Notes: a model not told the origin generated them from the letters alone. Shown: positions 6,878 to 15,625, counted from the first letter of the stretch. The stretch: 64,000 nucleotides of DNA from Solirubrobacter sp963848475 (GCA_963848475.1 CAWKDW010000004.1:124001-188000); one strand, 5' to 3'. Numbers and translations are program-made.

Positions 6878-9094
6878 GTGTTGGTCGCGGGCCAAGCCTG
6901 CCTGATCGTCGCGCTGCTCTGCGCCCTCTACGGGATCGGGGCCTCGCTCTACGGCGCGCACGCGCACCGGGGAGCGTGGGTCGCCTCCGGGCGCCGCGCG
7001 GTCTACGCGATGGCCGGCGCGACCGCGATCGCGTTCGTGACGCTCGAGCTGGCGTTCGTGACCTCGGACTTCGCGTTCGCGGTCGTCGCCAGCCACTCCT
7101 CGACCACGACGCCGCTCTTCTACCGGCTGACCGCGATGTGGTCCTCGCAGGAGGGCTCGCTGCTGCTGTGGCTGTTCCTGCTGGGCATGTGGTCGAGCCT
7201 GATCCTCTACATCACGCGCCACCGGCTGCGCGCGCTCGCGCCCTACGCCCAGGCGGTGCTGCTCGGCTTCGGGGCGTTCTTCGCGTCGCTGCTGGTGTTC
7301 GCCGAGTCGCCGTTCAGCCGCGTGCCGAGGCCGGTCACGGAGGGCGTGGGCCTGAACCCGCTGCTGCGCGACCCGGGGATGATGATCCACCCGCCGATGC
7401 TCTACTCGGGCTACACGCTGTTCGCGGTCCCGTTCGCGTTCGCGGTGGCGGCCCTGGTCACGCGGCGGCTGGACGCGGAGTGGATCCGTTCGACACGCCC
7501 GTTCACGATCGCCGCCTGGTGCGCGCTCGGCTTCGGGATCGTGCTCGGCGCGCGCTGGTCGTACCACGAGCTCGACTGGGGCGGCTACTGGATGTGGGAT
7601 CCGGTCGAGAACGCGTCGCTGATGCCGTGGCTGACCGCGACGGCGTTCATGCACTCGGTGATGATCCAGGAGCGGCGCGGGATGCTGCGCATCTGGAACG
7701 TCTCGCTCGTGCTCGCGACGGGCGTGCTGGCGATCCTCGGCACCTTCCTGGTGCGCAGCGGCGTGCTGAACTCGATCCACGCCTTCGGCGCCTCCACGCT
7801 GGGCGTGCCGTTCCTGGCGCTGATCGCGTGCATGATCGCCGGCTCGATCTTCCTGGTCGCCTCGCGCGCGGACTCGCTGCGCTCCACGCACCGGCTGGAC
7901 TCGCTGCTCTCGCGCGAAGCGGTCTTCCTGCTCAACAACCTGCTGCTCGTCGCGCTCTGCTTCGTGATCTTCTGGGGGACGTTCTTCCCGCTGATCGCCG
8001 AGGCGGCGACCGGTCGCCAGCGCAACATCGGCCCGCCGGTCTACGAGGCGTTCGTCGTTCCGCTGGCGCTGCTGCTGGTGCTCGCCGCGGGGGTCGGCCC
8101 GCTGATCGCCTGGCGGCGCGCGAGCGCCGCGAACCTGCGCCGCAACCTGGCGCGTCCGGCGGCGTGCGGCATGGCGGTGCTGGTCGTGATGATCGCGCTC
8201 GGCCAGACGCAGTCGGTCACGGCGCTGATCATGTTCGCGCTGGCGGGCTTCGTCTTCGGCGGCGTCGCGCAGGATCTCTGGCGCGGCGTGCGTGCGCGGC
8301 GCGCGGTCTCGCGTGAGCCGGTGCCTGTGGCGCTGGTCTCGCTCGTCCGGCGCAACCGGCGCCGCTACGGCGGCTATCTCGCGCACATCGGGATCATCAC
8401 GCTGTTCGTCGGCGTCGCCGCGTCGTCGAGTTTCAAGAGCGTCGAGGACGTCTCGCTCAGCCCGGGCGAGACCGCGAAGGTCGGCGGTTACGAGTTCACC
8501 TACGTCAAGCCGATCGCCGAACTGCACGCCGCGCCCAACGGGCGCCTGGAGCGGATCGCGTTCGGCGCGCAGCTGAGCGTGCGCAAGCAGGGCGGCGAGG
8601 CCAGGCCGCTGCGGACGTCGAAGGACTACTTCCCGTCGCAGGACACCTCGCTCGGGCCGGTCTCACGCTTCTTCGACGGCGAGTCGACCACCGAGGTCGG
8701 CCTTGACACGAGCCTGCGCAACGACATCTGGGCCGCCGTCGCCCCGGACACGGCGAAGCTGCGGCCGCGGATCGACGAGGGCGACAAGCTCTTCGACAAG
8801 GCCGCCGACGACCTCACGGTCGAGCAGTCCAACCAGTTCCTCGCGCTCGCGCTGCGCGGGCTCACCGACCGCTACGCGCAGAACCCGCCGCCCGCGCGCT
8901 TCCGCCTCGAGGTCAACCCGCTGGTGACGTGGATCTGGATCGGCGGGCTGATCGTGCTGCTCGGCGGCATCATGGCCGCCTGGCCGGCCAAGCGCGGCAT
9001 GTCGCGCATGGCGAGCGCTCGGTACGCCGCCCAGGTCGGGCGCGACGTGCGCGAGGCCGGCGCCGAGGCCGAGCCCGAGTCCGTCCCGGCCTGA
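6878..9094 (+). CDS. ccmF: Cytochrome c haem lyase subunit CcmF
   Basis: CcmF ligates haem to apocytochrome c with CcmH. The 738-residue protein is a polytopic membrane protein carrying the tryptophan-rich haem-handling motif WGGYWMWDPVENASLMPW and the flanking histidine segments WSSQEGSLLLWLFLL, MIHPPMLYSGY and WSYHELDW. A large extracytoplasmic region lies near the C terminus before the last helix (WIWIGGLIVLLGGIMAAWPA). The length is slightly above the classical 650 residues. It is directly downstream of ccmE and upstream of a CcmI-like gene. CcmABC is not in the window. Confidence 0.95.
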   Translation: MLVAGQACLIVALLCALYGIGASLYGAHAHRGAWVASGRRAVYAMAGATAIAFVTLELAFVTSDFAFAVVASHSSTTTPLFYRLTAMWSSQEGSLLLWLFLLGMWSSLILYITRHRLRALAPYAQAVLLGFGAFFASLLVFAESPFSRVPRPVTEGVGLNPLLRDPGMMIHPPMLYSGYTLFAVPFAFAVAALVTRRLDAEWIRSTRPFTIAAWCALGFGIVLGARWSYHELDWGGYWMWDPVENASLMPWLTATAFMHSVMIQERRGMLRIWNVSLVLATGVLAILGTFLVRSGVLNSIHAFGASTLGVPFLALIACMIAGSIFLVASRADSLRSTHRLDSLLSREAVFLLNNLLLVALCFVIFWGTFFPLIAEAATGRQRNIGPPVYEAFVVPLALLLVLAAGVGPLIAWRRASAANLRRNLARPAACGMAVLVVMIALGQTQSVTALIMFALAGFVFGGVAQDLWRGVRARRAVSREPVPVALVSLVRRNRRRYGGYLAHIGIITLFVGVAASSSFKSVEDVSLSPGETAKVGGYEFTYVKPIAELHAAPNGRLERIAFGAQLSVRKQGGEARPLRTSKDYFPSQDTSLGPVSRFFDGESTTEVGLDTSLRNDIWAAVAPDTAKLRPRIDEGDKLFDKAADDLTVEQSNQFLALALRGLTDRYAQNPPPARFRLEVNPLVTWIWIGGLIVLLGGIMAAWPAKRGMSRMASARYAAQVGRDVREAGAEAEPESVPA

Positions 9095-9102
9095 GCTCGC
9101 CG

Positions 9103-9393
9103 ATGGAGCTCGCCCTGATCGTGCTGGTGATCGCCGGCGCCGTGCTGATCGTCACGGGCCCGCTGCGCTCGCGCTCGCGCGAGGGCGACGATGCGCTCGA
9201 GGCCGAGGTCGCCGAGCTCGAGGCCGCCAAAGAGGCCAAGTACCGCGAGATCCGCGACGCCGAGCTCGATTACAAGACCGGCAAGATGTCCGACGGCGAC
9301 TGGCGCTCGCTCGACCGGACGCTGCGCGCGGAGGCCGTTGAGCTACTCAAACGGCTGGATCGTGTGTACGAGCGTGTCGAGTCGCTACCCTAA
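9103..9393 (+). CDS. CcmI-like membrane-anchored helical protein
   Basis: This 96-residue protein has one N-terminal membrane helix (ALIVLVIAGAVLIVTGPL), then a charged coiled-coil-like helix (EVAELEAAKEAKYREIRDAEL) and the segment DYKTGKMSDGDWRSLDRTLR. That arrangement matches the N-terminal part of CcmI/CycH, the apocytochrome-binding assembly factor (helix, then ALYREQLAELEADLAAGELS-like sequence). The C-terminal TPR part of full CcmI is absent, which is common in actinobacteria. The ATG lies 8 bases after the ccmF stop, so it is in the ccmE-ccmF operon. Confidence 0.7.
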   Translation: MELALIVLVIAGAVLIVTGPLRSRSREGDDALEAEVAELEAAKEAKYREIRDAELDYKTGKMSDGDWRSLDRTLRAEAVELLKRLDRVYERVESLP

Positions 9394-9401
9394 TCTGCCG
9401 C

Positions 9402-9626
9402 ATGATCCACACGATTCTCACCGTCCTTCAGGTCCCGATCGCCGCAGGCGTGATCTTCCTCGTGCTCCTGCACTCGGGTAAGGACGCCGGCATGTCCGGT
9501 GCGTTCGGTGTGGGCGTGGCCGGCGGTTCCTCCGGCGGTTCGCTGATGGAGCGCAACCTGGATCGCTGGACGATCGTCTTCGCGGTGCTGTTCATGGTGA
9601 ACACGCTCGTGATCCTGAAGACGTAG
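9402..9626 (+). CDS. secG: Preprotein translocase subunit SecG
   Basis: This 74-residue protein has two membrane helices (residues 2-23 and 53-71) separated by the conserved cytoplasmic loop containing SGKDAGMSGAFG and GGSSGGSLMERNLDRWT. This is the standard SecG pattern. SecG assists SecYEG-SecA protein export. It starts 8 bases after the CcmI-like gene, possibly in the same transcript. Its TAG is immediately followed by the stop of a convergent gene. Confidence 0.93.
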   Translation: MIHTILTVLQVPIAAGVIFLVLLHSGKDAGMSGAFGVGVAGGSSGGSLMERNLDRWTIVFAVLFMVNTLVILKT

Positions 9627-10308
9627 TCAGCCCACGGTCAGCTTCACGTTGTACTTCCCCGTTCCCGGGGCGAGTGCGCGACTGCCGTTGAACGGGAAGG
9701 GCAGCGTGGCGACGGCCGAGAGGCCGTCCGAGCCGATCATCAGCGAGGCCCATCTTGAAGTTGTCGTGGCCCTTGAAGGACGTGATCCGGCCCGGGCCGT
9801 CGGACACGGGCCTCGACGGGTTGGTCGGATCCGACACGGCGTCGCGCTTGTTGCCCTCGGCGGTGTGGTGCTCGGCCGTGATCTCGCCGCTGGGGTCGCC
9901 GCCGTGGCGGTAGACGGCGCCGCGGTCGGAGTGCACGAGGTTCTGGACGATTCCGATGTACGCCGTGCCGCCGAGCGCCTTGTCCTTCTTCAGCCACGCC
10001 TCGCCGTCGAGCGCGACGCTCGGCGCCTGGACCCGGACCTTGTCCGAGCCGTTCGGGGTCGCGGTCACGCTGCCACTGGACACGGGGGCGCCGCCGGAGT
10101 GTCCGAAATCGCCAGCCCCGGTCACCGGCGTGGGCGTCGTGACGTCGTCGCGGGCGAGCAGCGCCGTCACGGCCTGGTTGCCGACCGTGCGCTGGAGCGC
10201 GAGCACCCGCGCCGGCGTCAGCGCACCGATCAGCGACGGGCCGGCGGATGAGGGTGCCGCGACCGACGGAGCCGGCGACGGCGCGACCGGCTCGTGCTCG
10301 CGTTCCAC
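9627..10308 (-). CDS. Protein with eCIS-effector-like N-terminal motif (one frame change)
   Basis: The roughly 227-residue protein is not recognised as an enzyme. Residues about 32-52 contain LALQRTVGNQAVTALLARD, a close match to the LQRxxGNxAVxxLLxRD motif seen near DUF4157-type proteins and effectors of extracellular contractile injection systems. A beta-rich C-terminal part follows (AYIGIVQNLVHSDRGAVYR, then TLPFPFNGSRALAPGTGKYN). The frame changes near 9748; the second frame ends at TGA 9627-9629, directly against secG. The N-terminus is Pro/Ala/Ser-rich and disordered-looking. No contractile-injection structural genes are in the window. Export by such a system is speculative. Confidence 0.62.
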
Positions 10309-10359
10309 GAACGCAATCTACCTACGCGGCGGTGCCGCGGGTAGGCGATTCTTCGAGAG

Positions 10360-10608
10360 CTAGGACGTGGTGAGCGGCCGCGCTTCGATGAGCGACTGCT
10401 CGAGCTGCTCAGCGGTCCGCGCGATCTGGCGCGCGACGTGCCGGCGGTGCTCGATGCTGGGCTGATCGGCGTCGGCGAGCGCGTCGGCGAGCGCGCGGAT
10501 CAGCCAGAGTGGTGTGCGCAGCGGCTCGTCTATCTGGCCCACTGGCGGCCAAGACCAAGAGCGCGCGTCCTGTTCCCTTAGAACGTGCGGCATGTTGCCC
10601 TTGTTCAT
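10360..10608 (-). CDS. Small hypothetical protein
   Basis: This 82-residue frame is not recognised. It has an N-terminal segment rich in Trp (SWSWPPV) and a C-terminal amphipathic helical part (LIRALADALADADQ, IARTAEQLEQSLIEA). Third-position GC is high in the second half and ordinary in the first 20 codons, so the true start could be later. It is not coupled to neighbours. It may be a small regulatory or structural protein; no function is proposed. Confidence 0.5.
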   Translation of the reverse strand: MNKGNMPHVLREQDARSWSWPPVGQIDEPLRTPLWLIRALADALADADQPSIEHRRHVARQIARTAEQLEQSLIEARPLTTS

Positions 10609-10688
10609 CGACCAGATGGGCTGGAACTAAACCGCCGATATCCCGGATTTCTGCGCCTCGGTCGGACCGCGTTCGTCGACACTTCGTC

Positions 10689-11777
10689 CTATAGGGCGTC
10701 CTCGTAGAGCGCGAGGATCTCGGCGCGGTCGGCGGCGGGCGGCGTGTTCGCGAGCTGCGGGCGCTTCGCCGCCGCCTGCGCGCAGGCGGCGAGGTCGGCG
10801 GGATCGACGCCGATGTCGCGCAGCCCGGCCGTGCCCGTCCGCGCGCGGATGCGGAGCGCGATGGCGGCGAGATCGTCGTCGCGCGGAACGTCCGCACGCG
10901 TGCCGCGGGCGCTGGGAGCGGCGCTGCCGCTGGAGGCCTCGCCGCCGCTGGCGGCCTCGCCGCGGCTCGTCGCCGCGTCGCCGGTCACCGCGGCCGTGAG
11001 CGCGGCGATCGCCTCGGGCGCGCGGCGGCCGAGGGCGCCGATCGTGTGCGGCAGCAGCGCCGCGTTCGCCGGGCCGTGCCCGGCGCCCGCGACGCGGACC
11101 AGCGTCTGCGCGAGGACGTGGTGCAGGCCGAGGCCGGTGGAGTCGATCACGTAGCCGGCGAGCAGGGCGCCGAGGGCGAGCGCGTCGCGGTCGGGTTCCT
11201 CGCCCGCCCAGCCCAGAGCCAGCAGGCGCGCGGCCTCGTGGGCGGCGAGCGTCGCGACCGGGTTCGCGAGCACGGTGCACGGCCCCTCGACGGCGTGGCC
11301 GAGCGCGTTCAGCGAGCTCGCGGCGAGCTCCTGGACCGGCTGCGACGCGGCGAGCGCGGGGTCGAAGACGACGACCGCCGCCCGCACGCGCGGCACCGAC
11401 TCGTCGACGCCGCGTGCGTGCCGGTGACCGCGCGTCATCTCCGCGCCCGAGAGCGTCGTCGGCACCGCCATCGCACGGGCGCTCCCGGAAGCGGCGGCCA
11501 GCGCCTTCGCCACGTCCACGACGCGCCCGCCGCCCAGCGCGACGATCCGCTCGCCGCTCACCTGCGGCAGCAGATCGCCCGCCAGCTCGTGCACCTGCCC
11601 GGCCCCGACCAGGTGCACGACGCCGGCGGCATCCGCCACGCGCGGTGCGGCCGCCGAAGCCCGCTGCGTGGTGAGCAGCGTGTACCCGGGCCCGCCGAGC
11701 GCTTCGACCGCTTCGGCCGCGACACCGCGGCCGAAGTGGATCGTGCGCTCGCCGTCGACCCAGGTGAAGCTACGCAC
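10689..11777 (-). CDS. Maleylacetate reductase-like iron-type alcohol dehydrogenase
   Basis: The 362-residue protein belongs to the group III (iron-type) alcohol dehydrogenases. ALGGGRVVDVAKALAA is the nucleotide-binding motif, VPTTLSGAEMTRGHRH the family segment, and LNALGHAVEGPC and LHHVLAQTLVRVAGAGHGPANA carry the metal-region histidines. Closest in character are maleylacetate reductases (NADH-dependent reduction of maleylacetate to 3-oxoadipate). Its start overlaps the hmgA stop by 8 bases, so it is translated with tyrosine catabolism genes, where this enzyme is not a standard step. A Ser/Gly/Ala-rich low-complexity insert lies around residues 285-300. Confidence 0.78.
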   Translation of the reverse strand: MRSFTWVDGERTIHFGRGVAAEAVEALGGPGYTLLTTQRASAAAPRVADAAGVVHLVGAGQVHELAGDLLPQVSGERIVALGGGRVVDVAKALAAASGSARAMAVPTTLSGAEMTRGHRHARGVDESVPRVRAAVVVFDPALAASQPVQELAASSLNALGHAVEGPCTVLANPVATLAAHEAARLLALGWAGEEPDRDALALGALLAGYVIDSTGLGLHHVLAQTLVRVAGAGHGPANAALLPHTIGALGRRAPEAIAALTAAVTGDAATSRGEAASGGEASSGSAAPSARGTRADVPRDDDLAAIALRIRARTGTAGLRDIGVDPADLAACAQAAAKRPQLANTPPAADRAEILALYEDAL

Positions 11778-12951
11778 GCACGGGATCCTCGTACCAGGAG
11801 TAGGCGTAACTGGGGTCGTCGAGCGCGCGCGACAGAGTCGTCAGCTTCAGCGGCCGGAAGGTGTCGCACATGACCGCGAGCTCGTCCGTGCTCTTCATCC
11901 CGAGCGTCTTCTCGACCGTCCCCGGCTGCGGGCCATGCGGCAGCCCGGACGGATGCAGCGTGAAGGAGCCGATCTCGACGCCCTTGCGCGCGGCGTAGTC
12001 GCCCTCGACGTAGTACATGACCTCTTCGCTCTGCACGTTGGAGTGGTGATACGGCAGGACGATCGCCTGCGGGTCCCAGTCGAGCATGCGCGGGCAGAAC
12101 GAGCAGATCACGAAGTTCGGGCCCTGGAAGGTCTGGTGCGCCGGCGGCGGCTGGTGCAGCCGCCCGGCCTTGGGCTCGAAGTCGGCGACGTTGAACGTGT
12201 ACGGGTAGACGTAGCCGTCCCAGCCGACGACGTCGAGCGGGTGGTAGTCGACGACGTAGTCCTGATAGCCGCCGCGCACGCGGACCTTGACCAGGTGCTC
12301 GCCGCGATCACGGTGGGTGACGAGCTCGCCCGGGGGATGGAAGTCGCGCTGCGAGAACGGCGCGTGCTCGAGCAGCTGGCCGTAGCGGTTGCGGTAGCGG
12401 TTCGGGGTCTCGATCTCGCCCGGCGTGTAGAAGGTCAGCCAGCGCTGGGGCTCGTCGAAGCGGAAGCGGTAGGTCGTGCCACGCGGGATCACGACGTAGT
12501 CGTGCTGGCGGTAGGGCAGCGTGCCGAACATCGTCTCGACGACGCCGGAGCCCTCGTGGACGAAGATGACCTCGTCGCCCTCGCCGTCGCGGTAGAAGTA
12601 GTCCGCCTCGCGCTCGGGGATGCACATCCCGATCTCGACGTCGTGGTTGTACTGCAGGACACGGCGGCCGAGCACGCTGTCCCCGTGCGGCTCCAGCGCA
12701 CGCGTGTGCGTGAGCCGGTGTACATGGGTGTCGGGCACCCACTCCTCGAGCACGATCTTCTCGAACGCGCCGACGTCCTTGACGCGGCAGGGCGAGAACA
12801 GGTGGTAGAGGATCGACTCATTGCCGCTGAAGCCCTCGAAGCCCATGACCTCCTCCACGAGCAGCGGTGCGTTGCCGTTGGCCGACGAGTCGGGATCGCG
12901 GTACTGGACGTGGCGCTTGGCCGGGATGCGGCCCAGGCTGTGGTAGCGCAT
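11770..12951 (-). CDS. hmgA: Homogentisate 1,2-dioxygenase
   Basis: HmgA opens the homogentisate ring to 4-maleylacetoacetate using Fe(II). The 393-residue cupin-type protein shows FLYHDG-type strands typical of the family: DEVIFVHEGSGVVETMFG, YVVIPRGTTYRFRF, the metal-site region LPYHHSNVQSEEVMYYVEG and SFTLHPSGLPHGPQPG. It is a little shorter than proteobacterial HmgA (about 430). ATG 12951 overlaps the serpin stop, and its own end overlaps the maleylacetate reductase-like gene, so all are in one operon behind hpd. Confidence 0.93.
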   Translation of the reverse strand: MRYHSLGRIPAKRHVQYRDPDSSANGNAPLLVEEVMGFEGFSGNESILYHLFSPCRVKDVGAFEKIVLEEWVPDTHVHRLTHTRALEPHGDSVLGRRVLQYNHDVEIGMCIPEREADYFYRDGEGDEVIFVHEGSGVVETMFGTLPYRQHDYVVIPRGTTYRFRFDEPQRWLTFYTPGEIETPNRYRNRYGQLLEHAPFSQRDFHPPGELVTHRDRGEHLVKVRVRGGYQDYVVDYHPLDVVGWDGYVYPYTFNVADFEPKAGRLHQPPPAHQTFQGPNFVICSFCPRMLDWDPQAIVLPYHHSNVQSEEVMYYVEGDYAARKGVEIGSFTLHPSGLPHGPQPGTVEKTLGMKSTDELAVMCDTFRPLKLTTLSRALDDPSYAYSWYEDPVRA

Positions 12952-13931
12952 CAGTCGCTCCTCTCGGTGGGATGGTGCACGCGGCCGATGAACAGCAGTG
13001 TGCCGCTGGGGACATGCTCGACCGCCCACAGGAACGGGCGGTCGAAGACGAGGTGGAAGGGGGGTGGCGGGTCGGGCTGGAACGAGACCGCCTGCGCCAT
13101 CACGACGGTGACCGCGGCGGCGCGGGTGCCGCGCTCGTCGACGTCGACGCGGGCACGCTGGATGATCTCGCTCAGACGCTTCGCGCCGGCGCCGGTGAAC
13201 AGGTTCTCCAGGTCGCCTCCCGCTTGGAAGGCGGGACCGAGCCCGAGCTCGATCAGCGCCGGGACCAGTTCGGCGCGGTACTGGGCGCTGAAGCGCGGGA
13301 GCTCGATCGTGCCCGCGCGGTGCCGGAACCGCAGCCGGCGCCAGGCGTCGCCGCGGGGTTCGCCGGCATCGGCCAGCACGGCGATGAAGTCGAGCTCGCA
13401 CGTGTCCCCGTAGGGCATGCGGACCGCTCGCAGGCCATCGCCCTCGGCGTAGCCGAAGTCGCTGGTGGCCCGCATCATCGCCACCTCGGGACCGCCGTCG
13501 AACGGGCGCGGGCGGGTCAGGTCCGTCTCGAACGGCTCCGTCCAGGCGGCGTCGAGGTAGACCGCGTCGGTGATCGCGAGCTTGACGTCCTCGTCGAAGC
13601 GGTCGACGATCCGCGGGATCATGCCGTGGGTCTTCTCGGCGGCCCAGGCGTTCACCGTGGCGACGTCCAGCGGCCCGGTGTCGAGCGTCAGCGCCGGCCC
13701 CGGGCCATAGCCCGGCGCGAGCCACGCGGCGGTCGCGAGCTCCAGGATCACCGCGGGGTCGTCGAGCCCGAGTTCCGGAGCCGGACGCGGGCCGAGCAGT
13801 GCGTCGAGCGCCGCTCGCGTCGCGCCCGTCGCACCGTGGCGGACGACGTCGAGCGCCCGGTGGACGCCGTAGGGCGAGAGGACGACGTCGTCGCCCTCCA
13901 GCCGCTCCAGCAGCGCGAGCCCGAGCTCCAT
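12951..13931 (-). CDS. Serpin-family protein inside the tyrosine catabolism operon
   Basis: The 326-residue protein has serpin hallmarks: NVVLSP-like DDVVLSPYGVHRAL near the start, the shutter and s3A-like AITDAVYLDAAWTEPF, a hinge of small residues DERGTRAAAVT, and the C-terminal FDRPFLWAVEHVPSGTLLFIGRV (family consensus DHPFLFFIRHNxTGxILFxGRV). The alanine-rich hinge is what inhibitory serpins use for loop insertion, so protease inhibition is possible. It is shorter than typical serpins (350-400). No signal peptide is seen, implying a cytoplasmic target. It lies 5 bases after hpd and overlaps hmgA. Confidence 0.88.
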   Translation of the reverse strand: MELGLALLERLEGDDVVLSPYGVHRALDVVRHGATGATRAALDALLGPRPAPELGLDDPAVILELATAAWLAPGYGPGPALTLDTGPLDVATVNAWAAEKTHGMIPRIVDRFDEDVKLAITDAVYLDAAWTEPFETDLTRPRPFDGGPEVAMMRATSDFGYAEGDGLRAVRMPYGDTCELDFIAVLADAGEPRGDAWRRLRFRHRAGTIELPRFSAQYRAELVPALIELGLGPAFQAGGDLENLFTGAGAKRLSEIIQRARVDVDERGTRAAAVTVVMAQAVSFQPDPPPPFHLVFDRPFLWAVEHVPSGTLLFIGRVHHPTERSD

Positions 13932-13936
13932 AGGAC

Positions 13937-15061
13937 CTACAGGTTGCCGCGCAGCGCCTGCTCGCGCTCGATGGCCTCGAACAGCGCCTTGAAGTTGCCG
14001 TCGCCGAAGCCGCGCGCGCCGTGGCGCTCGATCACCTCGAGGAAGACCGTGGGACGGTCGCCGATCGGCTTGGTGAAGATCTGCAGCAGGTAGCCCTCGT
14101 CGTCGCGGTCGACGAGGATGCCGAGCCGCTTGAGGTCCTCGAGGTCCTCGGCGATCTCGCCGATGCGCTCCGGCACGTCCTCGTAGTAGGTCTCGGGCGT
14201 CTTGAGGAACTGGATGCCGCGCGCCTGCAGTTCCTCGACGCACTTGACGATGTCGCGCGTGGCGACCGCGATGTGCTGCGCGCCGGCGCCGCCGTAGAAC
14301 TCGAGGTACTCGTCGATCTGCGACTTGCGCTTGCCCTCGGCCGGCTCGTTGAGCGGGAACTTCACGCGCCCGTTGCCGTTGGTCACGACCTTGGACATCA
14401 GCGCCGAGTACTCGGTCGAGATGTCCTCGTCGGAGAAGTGCAGCATCTCCCGCATGCCGAAGACGTCCTCGTAGTACTTGACCCACTCGTCCATGTGGCC
14501 GAGCTCGACGTTGCCGACGATGTGGTCGATGGCGAGCAGGCCGGCGTCGCCGGGAGCCTCGGCCGTGTCGCGCGGCGCGTAGCCCGGGAGGAAGGCGCCC
14601 GTGTAATTGGAGCGATCGACGAAGGTGTGCAGCGTGTCGCCGTAGGTGGCGATGCTCGCCACGCGGACGGTGCCGTGCTCGTCGGAGAGGTCGTGCGGCG
14701 CCTCGACGCTGCGCGCGCCGCGCGAGGTCGCCTCGTGGTGCGCGTGGTCGACGTCCGGGACGCCGAGGGCGATCACCTTCACGCCGTCGCCGTGCGCGGC
14801 GACATGGGCGCCGATCGCGTGGTCGGGCACGAGCGCGCCGGTCAGGACGATCCGGATCCGGCCCTGCTCGAGGATGTGCGAGGCGCGGTCGCGCACGCCG
14901 GTCTCCAGGCCGGCGTAGGCCACTTCGGTGAAGCCGAGCGAACGGACCCAATACGAAGCGGCCTGCAGCGCGTTGCCGACATAAAACTCGACGTGGTCGA
15001 TGCCGTGGAGCGGCATGAAGTCATCGGTCTTGGACGGGGCGACGATCGGCTGCGTGCTCAT
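13937..15061 (-). CDS. hpd: 4-Hydroxyphenylpyruvate dioxygenase
   Basis: HPPD converts 4-hydroxyphenylpyruvate to homogentisate with Fe(II) and O2, the substrate for the downstream hmgA. The 374-residue protein has the two vicinal-oxygen-chelate halves; metal ligands are in IDHIVGNVELG (His), QHIAVATRDI (His) and LEVIERHGARGFGDGNFK (Glu). That last C-terminal motif is diagnostic of HPPD. ATG 15061 gives the usual N-terminus before GIDHVEFYVGNA. It is the first gene of the hpd-serpin-hmgA-reductase operon, divergent from an Lrp/AsnC regulator. Confidence 0.96.
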   Translation of the reverse strand: MSTQPIVAPSKTDDFMPLHGIDHVEFYVGNALQAASYWVRSLGFTEVAYAGLETGVRDRASHILEQGRIRIVLTGALVPDHAIGAHVAAHGDGVKVIALGVPDVDHAHHEATSRGARSVEAPHDLSDEHGTVRVASIATYGDTLHTFVDRSNYTGAFLPGYAPRDTAEAPGDAGLLAIDHIVGNVELGHMDEWVKYYEDVFGMREMLHFSDEDISTEYSALMSKVVTNGNGRVKFPLNEPAEGKRKSQIDEYLEFYGGAGAQHIAVATRDIVKCVEELQARGIQFLKTPETYYEDVPERIGEIAEDLEDLKRLGILVDRDDEGYLLQIFTKPIGDRPTVFLEVIERHGARGFGDGNFKALFEAIEREQALRGNL

Positions 15062-15082
15062 GGCTTCATGATCCGCCGATCT

Positions 15083-15100
15083 GGCATCGCAGACAATGCC
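15083..15100. promoter_or_regulatory. Inverted repeat between hpd and the AsnC-type regulator
   Basis: The 73-base divergent intergenic region contains GGCAT (15083-15087) and ATGCC (15096-15100) separated by 8 bases, with further partial symmetry outside (CGATC on the left, GATCC on the right). Its position between hpd and the divergent Lrp/AsnC gene makes it the likely operator for that regulator. Binding is inferred, not shown. Confidence 0.45.
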
Positions 15101-15134
15101 GATCCGTTGCGTCGCATGACATACTCGCCCCCAA

Positions 15135-15575
15135 ATGGACGACATCGACCGGCAGATCGTTGCGCTTCTTCGACAGGACGCGCGGCGCTCATTTCAGAGC
15201 ATCGGCTTGCGCGTCTCGTTGTCGGCGCCGGCGATCAAGCGGCGCGTCGACCGGCTCGAGGCCGACGGTGTCATCCGTGGCTACACCGCCCGCGTCGACC
15301 CCGGCCGGTTCGGCTGGAACACGCACGCGCTGGTCGCGCTCTATTGCGAGGGACGGATGGCCGCGTCCGAGGTTCGCGAGGCGGTCGAGCGCCATCCGGA
15401 GGTCGAGGCGGCCTACACCGTGGCCGGTGAGGCGAGCGCCGTGGTCCACGTGCGCGCGCGAGACACGGCGCATCTGGAGGAGACGCTGGAGCGCATCCGC
15501 GACCATGCCGGGGTCACACGAACGCAGACCCAGATCGTCCTCAGCACGCTCTTCGAGCGCCCTTTCGAAGAGTAA
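15135..15575 (+). CDS. Lrp/AsnC-family transcriptional regulator
   Basis: This 146-residue protein has the N-terminal winged helix of Lrp/AsnC proteins (DDIDRQIVALLRQDARRSFQ, LSAPAIKRRVDRLEADGVI) and the C-terminal RAM ligand domain (ALVALYCEG, VEAAYTVAGEASAVVHVRA). Divergent placement 73 bases from hpd suggests it controls the tyrosine/homogentisate operon, with an aromatic amino acid or pathway intermediate as effector. That assignment is by position only. Confidence 0.88.
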   Translation: MDDIDRQIVALLRQDARRSFQSIGLRVSLSAPAIKRRVDRLEADGVIRGYTARVDPGRFGWNTHALVALYCEGRMAASEVREAVERHPEVEAAYTVAGEASAVVHVRARDTAHLEETLERIRDHAGVTRTQTQIVLSTLFERPFEE

Positions 15576-15625
15576 TTAGCACCAAACTACAACAAACGGG
15601 GGCAAATCAGTGCGCAAACGTCGAG

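Noticed and set aside
6851..8527. Long open frame antisense to ccmF (about 558 codons)
   Set aside because: Its product is Arg/His/Gln/Glu-rich with no protein-like pattern, while ccmF on the other strand has all family motifs. It is a GC-driven shadow.
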